A DNA stretch of 64,000 nucleotides from Streptomyces malaysiensis subsp. samsunensis. Its GTDB lineage: Bacteria; Actinomycetota; Actinomycetes; Streptomycetales; Streptomycetaceae. The DNA is taken from the NCBI RefSeq assembly GCF_024519315.1, contig NZ_JANIIC010000053.1:23146-87145 (forward strand), given 5' to 3'. Positions 8,849-16,010 of the stretch are shown one piece after another. How positions within the stretch are numbered: the stretch's first letter is position 1; every line of letters begins with the position of its first letter. Made by a program: the position numbers and the translations under genes. A model generated the notes under the pieces. It searched no databases. It saw only the letters and a list, made by a program, of their open reading frames with translations, and was not told where the DNA came from.

Positions 8849-9151
8849 TCACTCCTCGCGGCCCGGACGCCGATCCCCGGCGTCCGGGCCGTTGTGTTCC
8901 GCCGCGATACCGAAGCGCCGCCGTTCGCCCGGAGCGGACGACGAGGGGCGCATCGATGACACGGTGCTGATCACCTGCTCCTCCTCGCCCGATTCGATCT
9001 CCTCCAGACGCCGCAGGTCGGCGGCGGAGACCAGGGCGACAAGCGGCTTCCCGTGGCGCGTGACGACCACCCTCTCGCCGCCGTACACCACGCGGTTGAT
9101 CAGCTCCGCGAGCTCTGCACGGGCTTGCGTCACCGGAATCTCGTAAGCCAT
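8849..9151 (-). CDS. Lone YefM/Phd-family antitoxin
   Basis: The first 55 residues or so (MAYEIPVTQARAELAELINRV..., VVVTRHGKPLVALVSAADL) are a clear Phd/YefM DNA-binding antitoxin domain. The remaining 45 residues (ESGEEEQ..., RPSSSAPGERRR) are unlike the toxin-neutralising tails I know. No YoeB/RelE-type toxin lies downstream: the gene ends facing the M28 peptidase. A TATGAT minus-10 box (9158-9163) and a TGTACA-type operator just upstream suggest autoregulation. The final codons overlap a strong hairpin (8861-8889). It may be an orphan antitoxin, or a regulator adopted by the divergent clpP-like gene. Confidence 0.85.
   Translation of the reverse strand: MAYEIPVTQARAELAELINRVVYGGERVVVTRHGKPLVALVSAADLRRLEEIESGEEEQVISTVSSMRPSSSAPGERRRFGIAAEHNGPDAGDRRPGREE
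8861..8889. terminator. Strong hairpin inside the 3' end of the antitoxin gene
   Basis: GCCCGGACGCC, seven-base loop, GGCGTCCGGGC: a perfect 11-bp stem. It works sterically in both directions between convergent genes. Unusually it is inside the antitoxin reading frame, encoding its last residues. Confidence 0.6.
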
Positions 9152-9168
9152 GCTCCCATCATATCGGG

Positions 9169-9185
9169 ATGTACATCCTGTACAT
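9169..9185. promoter_or_regulatory. Double TGTACA operator (YefM type)
   Basis: ATGTACA-TCC-TGTACAT is a perfect 7-3-7 inverted repeat containing two TGTACA hexamers. The E. coli YefM antitoxin is known to recognise palindromes with a TGTACA core. It lies 18 bases before the antitoxin start, immediately next to its minus-10 box, and 55 bases before the divergent clpP-like start, so it can control both genes. Confidence 0.75.
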
Positions 9186-9239
9186 TTTTTATGGAGCCAA
9201 CGCCACCGAGACCGAACGACGACGCCGAGAGGTGACGCG

Positions 9240-9875
9240 ATGGAACGACCGACCGCGCGCTATGTCCTGCCCGAGTTCACCGAACGCACCAGTTCGGGGA
9301 CGCACACCATGGACCCGTACGCCAAGCTGCTCTCCGAGCGCATCGTCTTCCTCGGCACCCCGATCGACGACACCGCGGCCAACGATGTGATCGCGCAGCT
9401 GATCCATCTCGAGCACGCCGCGCCCGACCAGGACATCTCGCTCTACATCAACTCGCCCGGCGGCTCGTTCGGGGCCATGACGGCGGTCTACGACACCATG
9501 CACTTCGTCTCCTGCGACATCGAGACGGTCTGCCTGGGCCAGGCCGCCTCGGCCGCCGCCGTGCTGCTGGCCGCCGGCACCCCGGGCAAACGCCTGGCGC
9601 TGCCGGGCGCGCGGGTCCTGATCCACCAGGCCGCGTTCGCCGAGCCGGTCGAGGGCACCACCTCCGACCTCGAGATCCAGGCCAATGAGGTGCGGCGCAC
9701 CCAGGAGACGCTCGAGGCGATGCTGGTGCGGCACACCGGCCGGAGCGCCGAGCGGATCCGGGCCGATATCGACCGCGACAAGATCTTCGACGCCGCGGGC
9801 GCGAAGGCGTACGGGCTGGTGGACGAGGTCACCCGGAGCCGTAAGCGGCCGGGCGCACCGCGACGGGCCGGGTGA
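9240..9875 (+). CDS. ClpP-family serine protease paralogue
   Basis: Proteolytic subunit of a Clp protease. The triad is intact with canonical spacing: Ser104 (GQAASAAA), His129 (LIHQAAF) and Asp178 (DIDRDK). The glycine-rich strand INSPGGSFGAM is present. The start MERPTARYV is preceded by GAGAGGTG; a longer frame from 9150 would run through the operator region and is rejected. At 211 residues the length is normal. It is more divergent than the housekeeping ClpP1/P2 types and probably belongs with the accessory streptomycete ClpPs, which act with a second ClpP paralogue. No ClpX/ClpC or second clpP is adjacent. A small gene overlaps its stop. Confidence 0.93.
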   Translation: MERPTARYVLPEFTERTSSGTHTMDPYAKLLSERIVFLGTPIDDTAANDVIAQLIHLEHAAPDQDISLYINSPGGSFGAMTAVYDTMHFVSCDIETVCLGQAASAAAVLLAAGTPGKRLALPGARVLIHQAAFAEPVEGTTSDLEIQANEVRRTQETLEAMLVRHTGRSAERIRADIDRDKIFDAAGAKAYGLVDEVTRSRKRPGAPRRAG

Positions 9876-10189
9876 GCGCGGTGCTGCCACCCGAGCTGCC
9901 CCCGCTGCCCGCGCTCACCCGCGCGGAGGGGAGCGTCGTAGACGGCTATCTGGAGGCGGTCGATCTGCTGGGCCGGATCAACCCGGCGCGCGGCCGTGAC
10001 ACCTACGGCAGTCTGCGGGCCGCCCAGGCGCTGGTCGCGAAGGCCACCGCGCTGCGGGACGCGCTGGCGCTGATGCATGAGCGCGGGGAGAGCGAGCTGC
10101 ACACCGCGACCCTGGCCCGGGCGCTGCGAGTGCTGGACGGGGAGCGGCGCGCGGAGCGGGTCACACTGCCCCCGGCGCTGCGGGCCTGA
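9872..10189 (+). CDS. Small protein of unknown function overlapping the clpP-like gene
   Basis: A 105-residue protein starting with GTG in the overlap GTGA with the clpP-like stop, so the two are almost certainly cotranslated. It begins MSAVLPPELPPLPALTRAEG and is otherwise helical and charged (LRAAQALVAKATALRDAL, RALRVLDGERRAERV), with no transmembrane segment, cysteine or known motif. I do not recognise the family. Tight coupling suggests it works with this ClpP, for example as an adaptor or assembly partner; that is inference from position only. Confidence 0.75.
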   Translation: MSAVLPPELPPLPALTRAEGSVVDGYLEAVDLLGRINPARGRDTYGSLRAAQALVAKATALRDALALMHERGESELHTATLARALRVLDGERRAERVTLPPALRA

Positions 10190-10505
10190 GACGCCCCGGC
10201 CGGGGGCGCGGAGCCGTCGCCCGAACGGCGGAGCGGGATTCCGGCGGGCCGGACGGGGCCGGTTTGCGCCCAGCGGGCGGCCCGGGTCCGTGCCGCCGTC
10301 CGCTCCACCACTCCTCGGCACGGCCGTTCCGGCAGGTCATGGACGCGGCGCGGGGCGGTCGGCACCACCCGAACGGCCCCGCAGTGACCACCGTCACATC
10401 ACGCGCTCTCGAGTCGGAACCGGCGTCGCGGCTGCGTGACCATCCCTGGGGACGACAGGACTCCGTCACCGAATCGGGGCGGGGTCGGCTCACGAAGGGT
10501 GGCGC
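10190..10505. other. Intergenic region with no recognised gene
   Basis: 316 bases before the NlpC/P60 gene. No credible reading frame was found. GTGACCACCGTCACATCACG at 10384-10403 has a short imperfect inverted repeat. I looked for the c-di-AMP (ydaO) riboswitch often found before cell-wall hydrolases in Streptomyces but could not match its core. Confidence 0.5.
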
Positions 10506-10982
10506 GTGATGTCTGCGCAGATACGAATCCCCAGGATGTTCTCCCGAGCGAGCGCCGTCTCCGCCCTCACCGTCGCCGCCGTGGGAGGCACCGTGGCGAC
10601 GCCGGGGTATCCACCGGAGGCCGAGGCCGCGACCGTCGCGGCCAAGGCGCTGCGGATCGCGGCGTCGAAGAAGGGCGCACCGTACAGGTACGGCGCGGCG
10701 GGGCCCAAGCGCTTCGACTGCTCCGGGCTGACGCAGTACGCCTACAAGCGGGCCGGGAAGCGGCTGCCGCGCACCGCGGCCGCGCAGTACAACGGGACCC
10801 GCCATATCAAGGCCGCCTCCCGCAAGAGCGGGGACCTGGTGTTCTTCCACTCCGGGAGCGGGGTGTACCACGTCGGTGTGTACGCGGGCAGCGGCCGGAT
10901 CTGGCACGCCCCCAAGACCGGCACGGTGGTGCGACTGGAGCGGATCTGGACCAAGAAGGTCTGGTACGGACATGTGCGCTGA
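10506..10982 (+). CDS. Secreted NlpC/P60 peptidoglycan hydrolase
   Basis: Cell-wall endopeptidase that cleaves stem peptides. An N-terminal signal region (residues about 8-42, ending EAEAA) is followed directly by a single NlpC/P60 domain. The catalytic cysteine is Cys72 in RFDCSGLTQYAY, the histidine is His122 in VYHVGVYAG, and the third polar residue is probably His134 (IWHAPKTG). There is no LysM, SH3 or coiled-coil targeting part, so at 158 residues it is a minimal member. It starts GTG-ATG (either may be used) after GAAGGG. It stands alone between the clpP operon and the VOC gene. Confidence 0.9.
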   Translation: MMSAQIRIPRMFSRASAVSALTVAAVGGTVATPGYPPEAEAATVAAKALRIAASKKGAPYRYGAAGPKRFDCSGLTQYAYKRAGKRLPRTAAAQYNGTRHIKAASRKSGDLVFFHSGSGVYHVGVYAGSGRIWHAPKTGTVVRLERIWTKKVWYGHVR

Positions 10983-11069
10983 TCCGCTGTAGCCCCCAGT
11001 GGCCATGGGTAGGTTGACGGGGCCGGGACACCGCTGTGGACCGGCCCCGTCGACCACCGGAGGCTTGGC

Positions 11070-11468
11070 ATGGCGTATCTCAACCCGGTCCGGCACATCA
11101 CCTTCGACGCCCGTGATCCCTACGCCCTCGCGCGGTTCTGGTCCCGGCTGACGGGCTACCCCATGGAGGAGGACGCCGATCCGGACGCCGACCACGCGTT
11201 GCTCAGCCCGGGGCAGCCCGGGGTGCCGGGGCTGCTCTTCCTCCGGGTCCCGGACGCCAAGACCGTCAAGAACCGGGTGCACCTCGACATCCAGCCCCCG
11301 GCCGGCACCCGGGACGCCGAAGTGGAGCGGCTGACCGGGCTGGGCGCGACCGTGGTGGACGACCGGCGCACGGAGGACGGCCTGGGGTGGGTGGTGATGG
11401 CTGATATCGAGGGCAATGAGTTCTGTGTGGAGCGCAGCGCCGTCGAGCGCGGCCTGGTGCCGGCATGA
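11070..11468 (+). CDS. VOC (glyoxalase/bleomycin-resistance fold) protein
   Basis: A 132-residue single vicinal-oxygen-chelate domain of the Glyoxalase_6 kind: NPVRHITFDARDPYALARFWSRLTGY at the start, KNRVHLDIQPP in the middle and WVVMADIEGNEFCVE near the end. His9 or so, His94 or so and Glu127 or so could bind a metal. The substrate is unknown; such proteins often act in small-molecule modification. The stop overlaps the following cyclase-like gene as ATGA, so the two are likely cotranslated, which hints at a joint role. Confidence 0.85.
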   Translation: MAYLNPVRHITFDARDPYALARFWSRLTGYPMEEDADPDADHALLSPGQPGVPGLLFLRVPDAKTVKNRVHLDIQPPAGTRDAEVERLTGLGATVVDDRRTEDGLGWVVMADIEGNEFCVERSAVERGLVPA

Positions 11469-12685
11469 GCGAGCCCTTCCACGGCGCGCCCTTCGAGGCG
11501 GACCGGACCTATGACCAGGTGTATCTGCTCTTCGTCGACACCTCCGGGTATTCGACGATCGTCCGCTCGAACCCCAGGGACCGCGCCGCGCACGCCTTCG
11601 ATCTGCTGCGTGAGCGGATGCGCGCCCGGATCGGGCAGTTCTCGGCCCAGCACCGCTGTGCCCGCAGCGACTTATGGAGCTGGCGCGGCGACGGGGGCTT
11701 CTTCGCGGTCCACGACGACCGCGAGAGCGTGGCCCGCGATGTCGCGCTGGAGGCGGCCCGTACCTTCCTCACCCTGGATCTGCGCCATCTGCGGGACGAG
11801 TTCGCCCAGGCGGGGGTGGAGGGCGAGCTGCATGTGCGGATGGCGCTGCACAAGGGGGCGATACGGCACACCGGCGAGGGCCGGACCGGCGCCATCCACT
11901 CCCCCGACATCAATCTGGCCGCGCATCTGGAGAAGGCGACTCCCCCCGACTGCCTGGCGGTCTCGGAGGATGTGTACCGCACGGCCGGGCCGTATGCGGA
12001 GCTGTTCGCCCATGTGGGGAGCCACGAGGGCAAGGACGTCTATCTGATGGCGGGCGACGGCGGTCCGGGCGGGGCGGCCAAGGCATGGCTGGCCGGCCGG
12101 GGGCTCGCGGACGGCTTCCCGGCGCACGCGTATCCGGAGCGGCCGAGCCCCCAGGAGAAGGCGCGGCTGCTGGACTCGGCGGCCGAGGAGGTTCTCGACA
12201 TGGGGACGGCGCTGCGCACCACCTCCAGCCGGCTGGTCACCACCGAGCGTCCGGCCCGCTTCCGTGACGCGGTCCTCGGACTGCTGCGCCGGGGCGGCAC
12301 CTACCGCTGCTATCTGCTGGACCCGTCCTCGGACGCGGCGGCCACGCTCTCCCGCCAGTACCAGGAGGACATGACGCGGAAGGTCAAGGATTCGCTGGAG
12401 CGGTTCGGCCGTTTCAAGGAGCGCTACGGGGCGGAGGCCGACGGGCTGCGGGTCTATCAGACGGACGAGTTCCCGGGCTTCTCGGCGCTCACCGTCGACA
12501 TGAGCCACCCGGGCGGGCTGATTCTCTACTCCTCGTACCTGATGGGCACGGGCCGGTACGGGGTGATCGAGCGCGGCGACATGCCGCACTATCTGATCGG
12601 CCCGGCCGCCGGGCGGGTCTTCACCCGGATCCGCCAACTGGCCGAGGCGCGGGTCTCGGCGGGACAGGCCCAGCGCGTGCTGTGA
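11465..12685 (+). CDS. Class III nucleotide-cyclase-like protein with a C-terminal ligand/sensor-like domain; TTA codon
   Basis: Residues about 17-190 resemble a class III adenylate/guanylate cyclase catalytic domain: LLFVDTSGYSTI supplies the first metal Asp25, WRGDGGFF the second Asp76, and SPDINLAAHLEKAT the Asn150 of the active site. The usual base-specifying lysine before GD is replaced (Ser72 by alignment) and the transition-state arginine is His154, so ordinary ATP or GTP cyclase activity is doubtful. Residues about 225-400 form a second domain (RRGGTYRCYLLDP, DMSHPGGLILYSSYL) that I cannot name; it resembles C-terminal sensor domains of some streptomycete regulators. Leu70 is encoded by TTA (11672-11674), so translation probably depends on bldA tRNA. 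Cytoplasmic; no membrane segment. Confidence 0.75.
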   Translation: MSEPFHGAPFEADRTYDQVYLLFVDTSGYSTIVRSNPRDRAAHAFDLLRERMRARIGQFSAQHRCARSDLWSWRGDGGFFAVHDDRESVARDVALEAARTFLTLDLRHLRDEFAQAGVEGELHVRMALHKGAIRHTGEGRTGAIHSPDINLAAHLEKATPPDCLAVSEDVYRTAGPYAELFAHVGSHEGKDVYLMAGDGGPGGAAKAWLAGRGLADGFPAHAYPERPSPQEKARLLDSAAEEVLDMGTALRTTSSRLVTTERPARFRDAVLGLLRRGGTYRCYLLDPSSDAAATLSRQYQEDMTRKVKDSLERFGRFKERYGAEADGLRVYQTDEFPGFSALTVDMSHPGGLILYSSYLMGTGRYGVIERGDMPHYLIGPAAGRVFTRIRQLAEARVSAGQAQRVL

Positions 12686-12749
12686 GCGGTCCAGCGGACC
12701 GGGCGGGGTCCAGGCCGGTTCGGCGGGACCGGTACGGGTCCAGGCCGGT

Positions 12750-13178
12750 TCAGCGGACCGGCACGGTCCACGGCAGGGCGATCCAGACGGTCTTGCCGCC
12801 GTCCGCGGTCGGGGTGACGAACACCTCGCCGCCCGACTCCGCGGCCAGACAGCGCACGATGACCATCCCGCGCCCGCTGTCCTGCTGGGTGGCCAGCGGC
12901 AGCCATCTGGGCCATTTGGGATGGCTGTCGGTGACCCCGATCTCCAGCCGCTGCTCACGGTCGAGCCGTAGGTCCACGGTGAAGGTGGGCGACTGGCCCA
13001 CGGTGTGCTCCACGGCGTTGGTGGCGAGCTCGGAGACGATCAGCCGCACGGTGTCGGCGGCCTCCGCTCCCGCCCCGAGCCCCCATTCGGCGAGCACGTC
13101 CGTGACATAGGCACGTGCCTCGGGAACCGACGCCGGTGCGCTCGGCAGAGTGACGGATGCTTCCTGATGGTCTGCCAT
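12750..13178 (-). CDS. Anti-sigma-factor-type serine kinase domain (HATPase_c_2), AbaA/RsbW-like
   Basis: A 142-residue GHKL ATPase domain. The N box is IVSELATNAVEHT (about residues 47-59) and the G box is DSGRGMVIV (about 100-108), followed by the family's GGEVFVTPTADGGKTVWIALP. Streptomycetes encode dozens of such single-domain proteins; some inhibit sigma factors or phosphorylate antagonists. It is divergent from the XRE-DUF5753 and DUF397 genes, the typical arrangement of whiJ/abaA-like clusters, which act in development and antibiotic production. Confidence 0.92.
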   Translation of the reverse strand: MADHQEASVTLPSAPASVPEARAYVTDVLAEWGLGAGAEAADTVRLIVSELATNAVEHTVGQSPTFTVDLRLDREQRLEIGVTDSHPKWPRWLPLATQQDSGRGMVIVRCLAAESGGEVFVTPTADGGKTVWIALPWTVPVR

Positions 13179-13453
13179 GACGGCCTGTCCCTTTCCCGCC
13201 GGGGCGCGGCTGCGGACGCGTTCGGAGGTGGTGCGAAGCCGGTGAAGTCGTGGGCGGCCCCGGTGGCTCTACGCGTCAGACTGCCACCTATGCCCGCCGC
13301 ATCGGGGGCGATCCACCGAGTTATGCATATATCCGTCGCCCAAAGCGGTGAACTCTGCTACGGAAAACCGGATTTGGAAGGCACACTGGGCCACTGGTGC
13401 GACACGCACTGTGGGTGACGCGGCGCCAAGGGGAAAGGCGGGAGGGAGAACTC

Positions 13454-14323
13454 ATGCGATACGGCCCGGCGGTGCGCCGCCGCAAGCTCGGCGCGGAGCT
13501 TCGCCGCCAGCGCGATCTGGCCGGGCTCACCAGTGGTGAGGTCGCCCGGCGGCTGGGCTGGCACCAGTCGAAGGTGAGCCGGATCGAGACCGGCCGGAGC
13601 GGGGCCAAACCCTCGGACGTGGCACGGCTGCTGGAGGTCTACGAGGTCGCGGACCCCGAGCTGCGCGCGCTGCTGGAGGCGCTGTGCCGGGGCGGCGCCT
13701 CGGATCCGGAGGGGTCACGGCGCGGCTGGTGGTACGCGTACCGCGATCTGCTGCCGCCCGCCTACCGGGACTTCATCAGCCTGGAGGCGGAGGCGTCGGA
13801 CGCGTGCACGCTGGAGACCACGGTGGTGCCGGGTCTGTTGCAAACCCCGGACTACGCACGGGCGGTGACCCTCGCGGCGCTTCCGGATCTGCCGCGGCCT
13901 CAGGTGGACTCGCTGGTGGAGGTGCGGATCGCGCGCCAGTCTGTGCTGCACGGCGAGCGGCCGCTGCGGCTGCACGCGGTGCTGGACGAGGCGGCGCTGC
14001 GGCGCGAGGTGGGCGGACCCGGGGTGATGACGACGCAATTGCGCCATCTGGCCGAACTTTGCGCATTGCCTCAGGTGCGACTTCAGGTACTGCCATTCTC
14101 TATCGGAATGCCGATTGGTATGACAGGTCCTTTCATTATTTTCTCTTTTCCGCACATTAGTGACCTGGACGTGGTAGTTCTCGACCACCTGACGAGTAGC
14201 CTCTATCTGGAGCGGAAAGAAGACCTCCGGGCGTACAGCGCCGCGTTCGAAGTACTGCGGTCCCGCGCCCTGACACCTGAGGAATCGTTGTCCTTCATCA
14301 ACAAAATCGGGGGCGGCGCCTGA
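13454..14323 (+). CDS. XRE-type regulator with DUF5753 domain (WhiJ/Scr1-like)
   Basis: Residues 5-70 form a helix-turn-helix domain (LGAELRRQRDLAGLTSGEVARRLG, HQSKVSRIETG). Residues about 95-285 are DUF5753, with the typical ETTVVPGLLQTPDYARAV and FSFPHISDLDVVVLDH. The start at 13454 follows GGAGGGAGAA; an upstream GTG at 13397 is less likely. The stretch 14085-14170 is unusually AT-rich, with codons rare in Streptomyces (ATT, TCT, TTT, AGT), unlike the rest of the gene. It pairs with the DUF397 gene 9 bases downstream. Such regulators bind DNA near their own operon and control development or secondary metabolism. Confidence 0.93.
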   Translation: MRYGPAVRRRKLGAELRRQRDLAGLTSGEVARRLGWHQSKVSRIETGRSGAKPSDVARLLEVYEVADPELRALLEALCRGGASDPEGSRRGWWYAYRDLLPPAYRDFISLEAEASDACTLETTVVPGLLQTPDYARAVTLAALPDLPRPQVDSLVEVRIARQSVLHGERPLRLHAVLDEAALRREVGGPGVMTTQLRHLAELCALPQVRLQVLPFSIGMPIGMTGPFIIFSFPHISDLDVVVLDHLTSSLYLERKEDLRAYSAAFEVLRSRALTPEESLSFINKIGGGA

Positions 14324-14332
14324 GGGGGCACC

Positions 14333-14569
14333 ATGTCCAGTATGTCCGCCAACTCCGTCGAATGGCTGCGCAGCAGCTACAGCGTCGGAATGAACAACTG
14401 CGTCGAGACGGCCCTGCTGGGGTCCGACCGGCTCGGCGTGCGCGATTCGAAGAACACGGCGGGCCCCGTCCTGCTGTTCACCCCGTCGACCTGGGTCTCC
14501 TTCCTCGAGGGACTCAAGGGCGACGGCCCCGGCTCCGGCGTCTTGCGCTCAACCGGAACCGGAAGCTGA
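14333..14569 (+). CDS. DUF397 small protein, partner of the XRE regulator
   Basis: 78 residues with the DUF397 pattern: VEWLRSSYSVGMNNCVETALL, then VRDSKNTAGPVLLFTPSTWVSFL. These proteins are almost always encoded beside an XRE-DUF5753 gene, and the pair has been proposed to work like a toxin-antitoxin or regulator/anti-regulator unit. It lies 9 bases after its partner with a GAGGGGGCACC ribosome site. The locus closes with a hairpin at 14596-14618. Confidence 0.92.
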   Translation: MSSMSANSVEWLRSSYSVGMNNCVETALLGSDRLGVRDSKNTAGPVLLFTPSTWVSFLEGLKGDGPGSGVLRSTGTGS

Positions 14570-14595
14570 TCCGTCAGTGAACTAACTCTTCCGCC

Positions 14596-14618
14596 GGTGA
14601 GCGGCTGGTCCGCTCACC
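14596..14618. terminator. Hairpin between DUF397 gene and bioF
   Basis: GGTGAGCGG, five-base loop, CCGCTCACC: a perfect 9-bp stem between convergent genes, usable from both sides. Confidence 0.65.
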
Positions 14619-14635
14619 CTCCCGTCAGAGAGCCA

Positions 14636-15841
14636 TCAGGCGGTCGGCGCGGTCCTCACGATCACGTCGACCGCCATCTCGATCTGCTCCTCCGTCAGGT
14701 CCCCGCGCGCGGTCAGCCGCAGCCGGGAGATGCCGTCCGGGACGGACGGCGGACGGAAGCACCCCACCATCAGCCCGGCCGCGCGGCAGTCCGCGGCCCA
14801 GCGCACCGCTTGCTCCGGCGACGGGGCCCGCACCGACACCACCGACGCGTCCGGCCGCACCGCGGCCAGCCCGGCGGCGGTCAGCCGTCCGTACAGCCCC
14901 ATGGCGACCGTACGGACACGGGCGGCGCGCTCGGGCTCCCGGCGCAGCAGCCGCAGGCTCGCCAGGGCGGCGGCCACGGCCGCCGGGTTGAGCCCGGTGT
15001 CGAAGATGAACGTCCGTGCGGTGTTCACCAGATGCTCGATGACCCGGGCGGGCCCCAGCACCACCCCGCCCTGGCTGCCCAGCGACTTGGAGAGGGTGGC
15101 CGTGACCACCACGTCCGGCGCGCCCGCGAGCCCGGCCTCGTGCACCGCGCCGCGCCCGCCCTCGCCGAGCACCCCCAGGCCATGCGCCTCGTCCACCACC
15201 AGCGCCGCGCCGTGCGCACGGCAGGCCGTGGCGAACGCGGCCAGCGGGGCGACGTCACCGTCCACGGAGAAGACCGCGTCGCTGACGGCGAGGGCGCGCC
15301 GGTGCGCCGGGCCCGCTCCGGTCCCGCCGCCTGTCTCCTCCCCCGCGTCGCCCGCGGCCGCGCCCAGCGCCTTGCGTACGGCCTCGGGGTCGGAGTGCGG
15401 AACGACGGCGACCTCGGCGCGGGAGAGCCGGCAGCCGTCGATGAGCGAGGCGTGATTGCCCGCGTCGGAGACGACCAGCGCGTCCCGGCCGCTGAGCGCG
15501 GAGACGGCGGCCAGATTGGCGACGTAGCCGGAGGAGAACACCAGGGCCGCCTCGAATCCGCAGAAGTCCGCCAGTTCCCGCTCCAGCGTGGCGTGCAGTT
15601 CGGTCGAGCCGGTCACCAGGCGCGATCCGGTCGACCCGGCGCCCCAGCGGTGCGCCGCCCCGGCCGCGGCGGCCGTCACCTCCGGGTGCCGGGCCAGCCC
15701 CAGATAGTCATTGCTCGCCAGATCGAGCAGCGGGGAGTCGGCGGGCCGGGGGCTGAGCCGGCGCACCAGCCCGTCCCGGTCGCGCCGCTCCCGCTGTGCG
15801 TCGATCCATGCGAACGCGTCGTCCGGGCGGTCCTGGGGCAT
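14636..15841 (-). CDS. bioF: 8-amino-7-oxononanoate synthase
   Basis: PLP enzyme joining pimeloyl thioester and L-alanine, the first ring-forming step of biotin synthesis. The 401 residues contain the PLP lysine Lys252 in TATLSKSLGSQGG, the Asp217-x-x-His220 pair in VVDEAHGLGVLG, and the SNDYLGL and GSTGSRLVTGST substrate loops. The ATG at 15841 follows GGAAGGCGAGG; the longer open frame upstream crosses the divergent promoter and is rejected. It is divergent from bioB-bioA-bioD across 169 bases that hold GTGTG-n6-CACAC (15926-15941), a weak operator candidate. Confidence 0.95.
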   Translation of the reverse strand: MPQDRPDDAFAWIDAQRERRDRDGLVRRLSPRPADSPLLDLASNDYLGLARHPEVTAAAAGAAHRWGAGSTGSRLVTGSTELHATLERELADFCGFEAALVFSSGYVANLAAVSALSGRDALVVSDAGNHASLIDGCRLSRAEVAVVPHSDPEAVRKALGAAAGDAGEETGGGTGAGPAHRRALAVSDAVFSVDGDVAPLAAFATACRAHGAALVVDEAHGLGVLGEGGRGAVHEAGLAGAPDVVVTATLSKSLGSQGGVVLGPARVIEHLVNTARTFIFDTGLNPAAVAAALASLRLLRREPERAARVRTVAMGLYGRLTAAGLAAVRPDASVVSVRAPSPEQAVRWAADCRAAGLMVGCFRPPSVPDGISRLRLTARGDLTEEQIEMAVDVIVRTAPTA

Positions 15842-16010
15842 CGGCTGCCTCGCCTTCCGTGGCCTCGTCCTGGGCACCGACTGTCGGGTCCGGATAGAAC
15901 GTAGCCCCCTCCATGCCCGGTCATGGTGTGGCAATACACACACCCCGATCAGCGCGTCTTGTACGGTCTCTCCTTGGCCGCGGGCGGTGGGGTAGGAAAG
16001 GATCGTCGCC

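Noticed and set aside
10190..10505. c-di-AMP (ydaO) riboswitch before the NlpC/P60 gene
   Set aside because: Known for some Streptomyces wall hydrolases, but the conserved core could not be matched in this sequence.
11465..12685. Pycsar anti-phage system
   Set aside because: The cyclase-like gene has no adjacent transmembrane or TIR effector, and the next genes form a WhiJ-like module.
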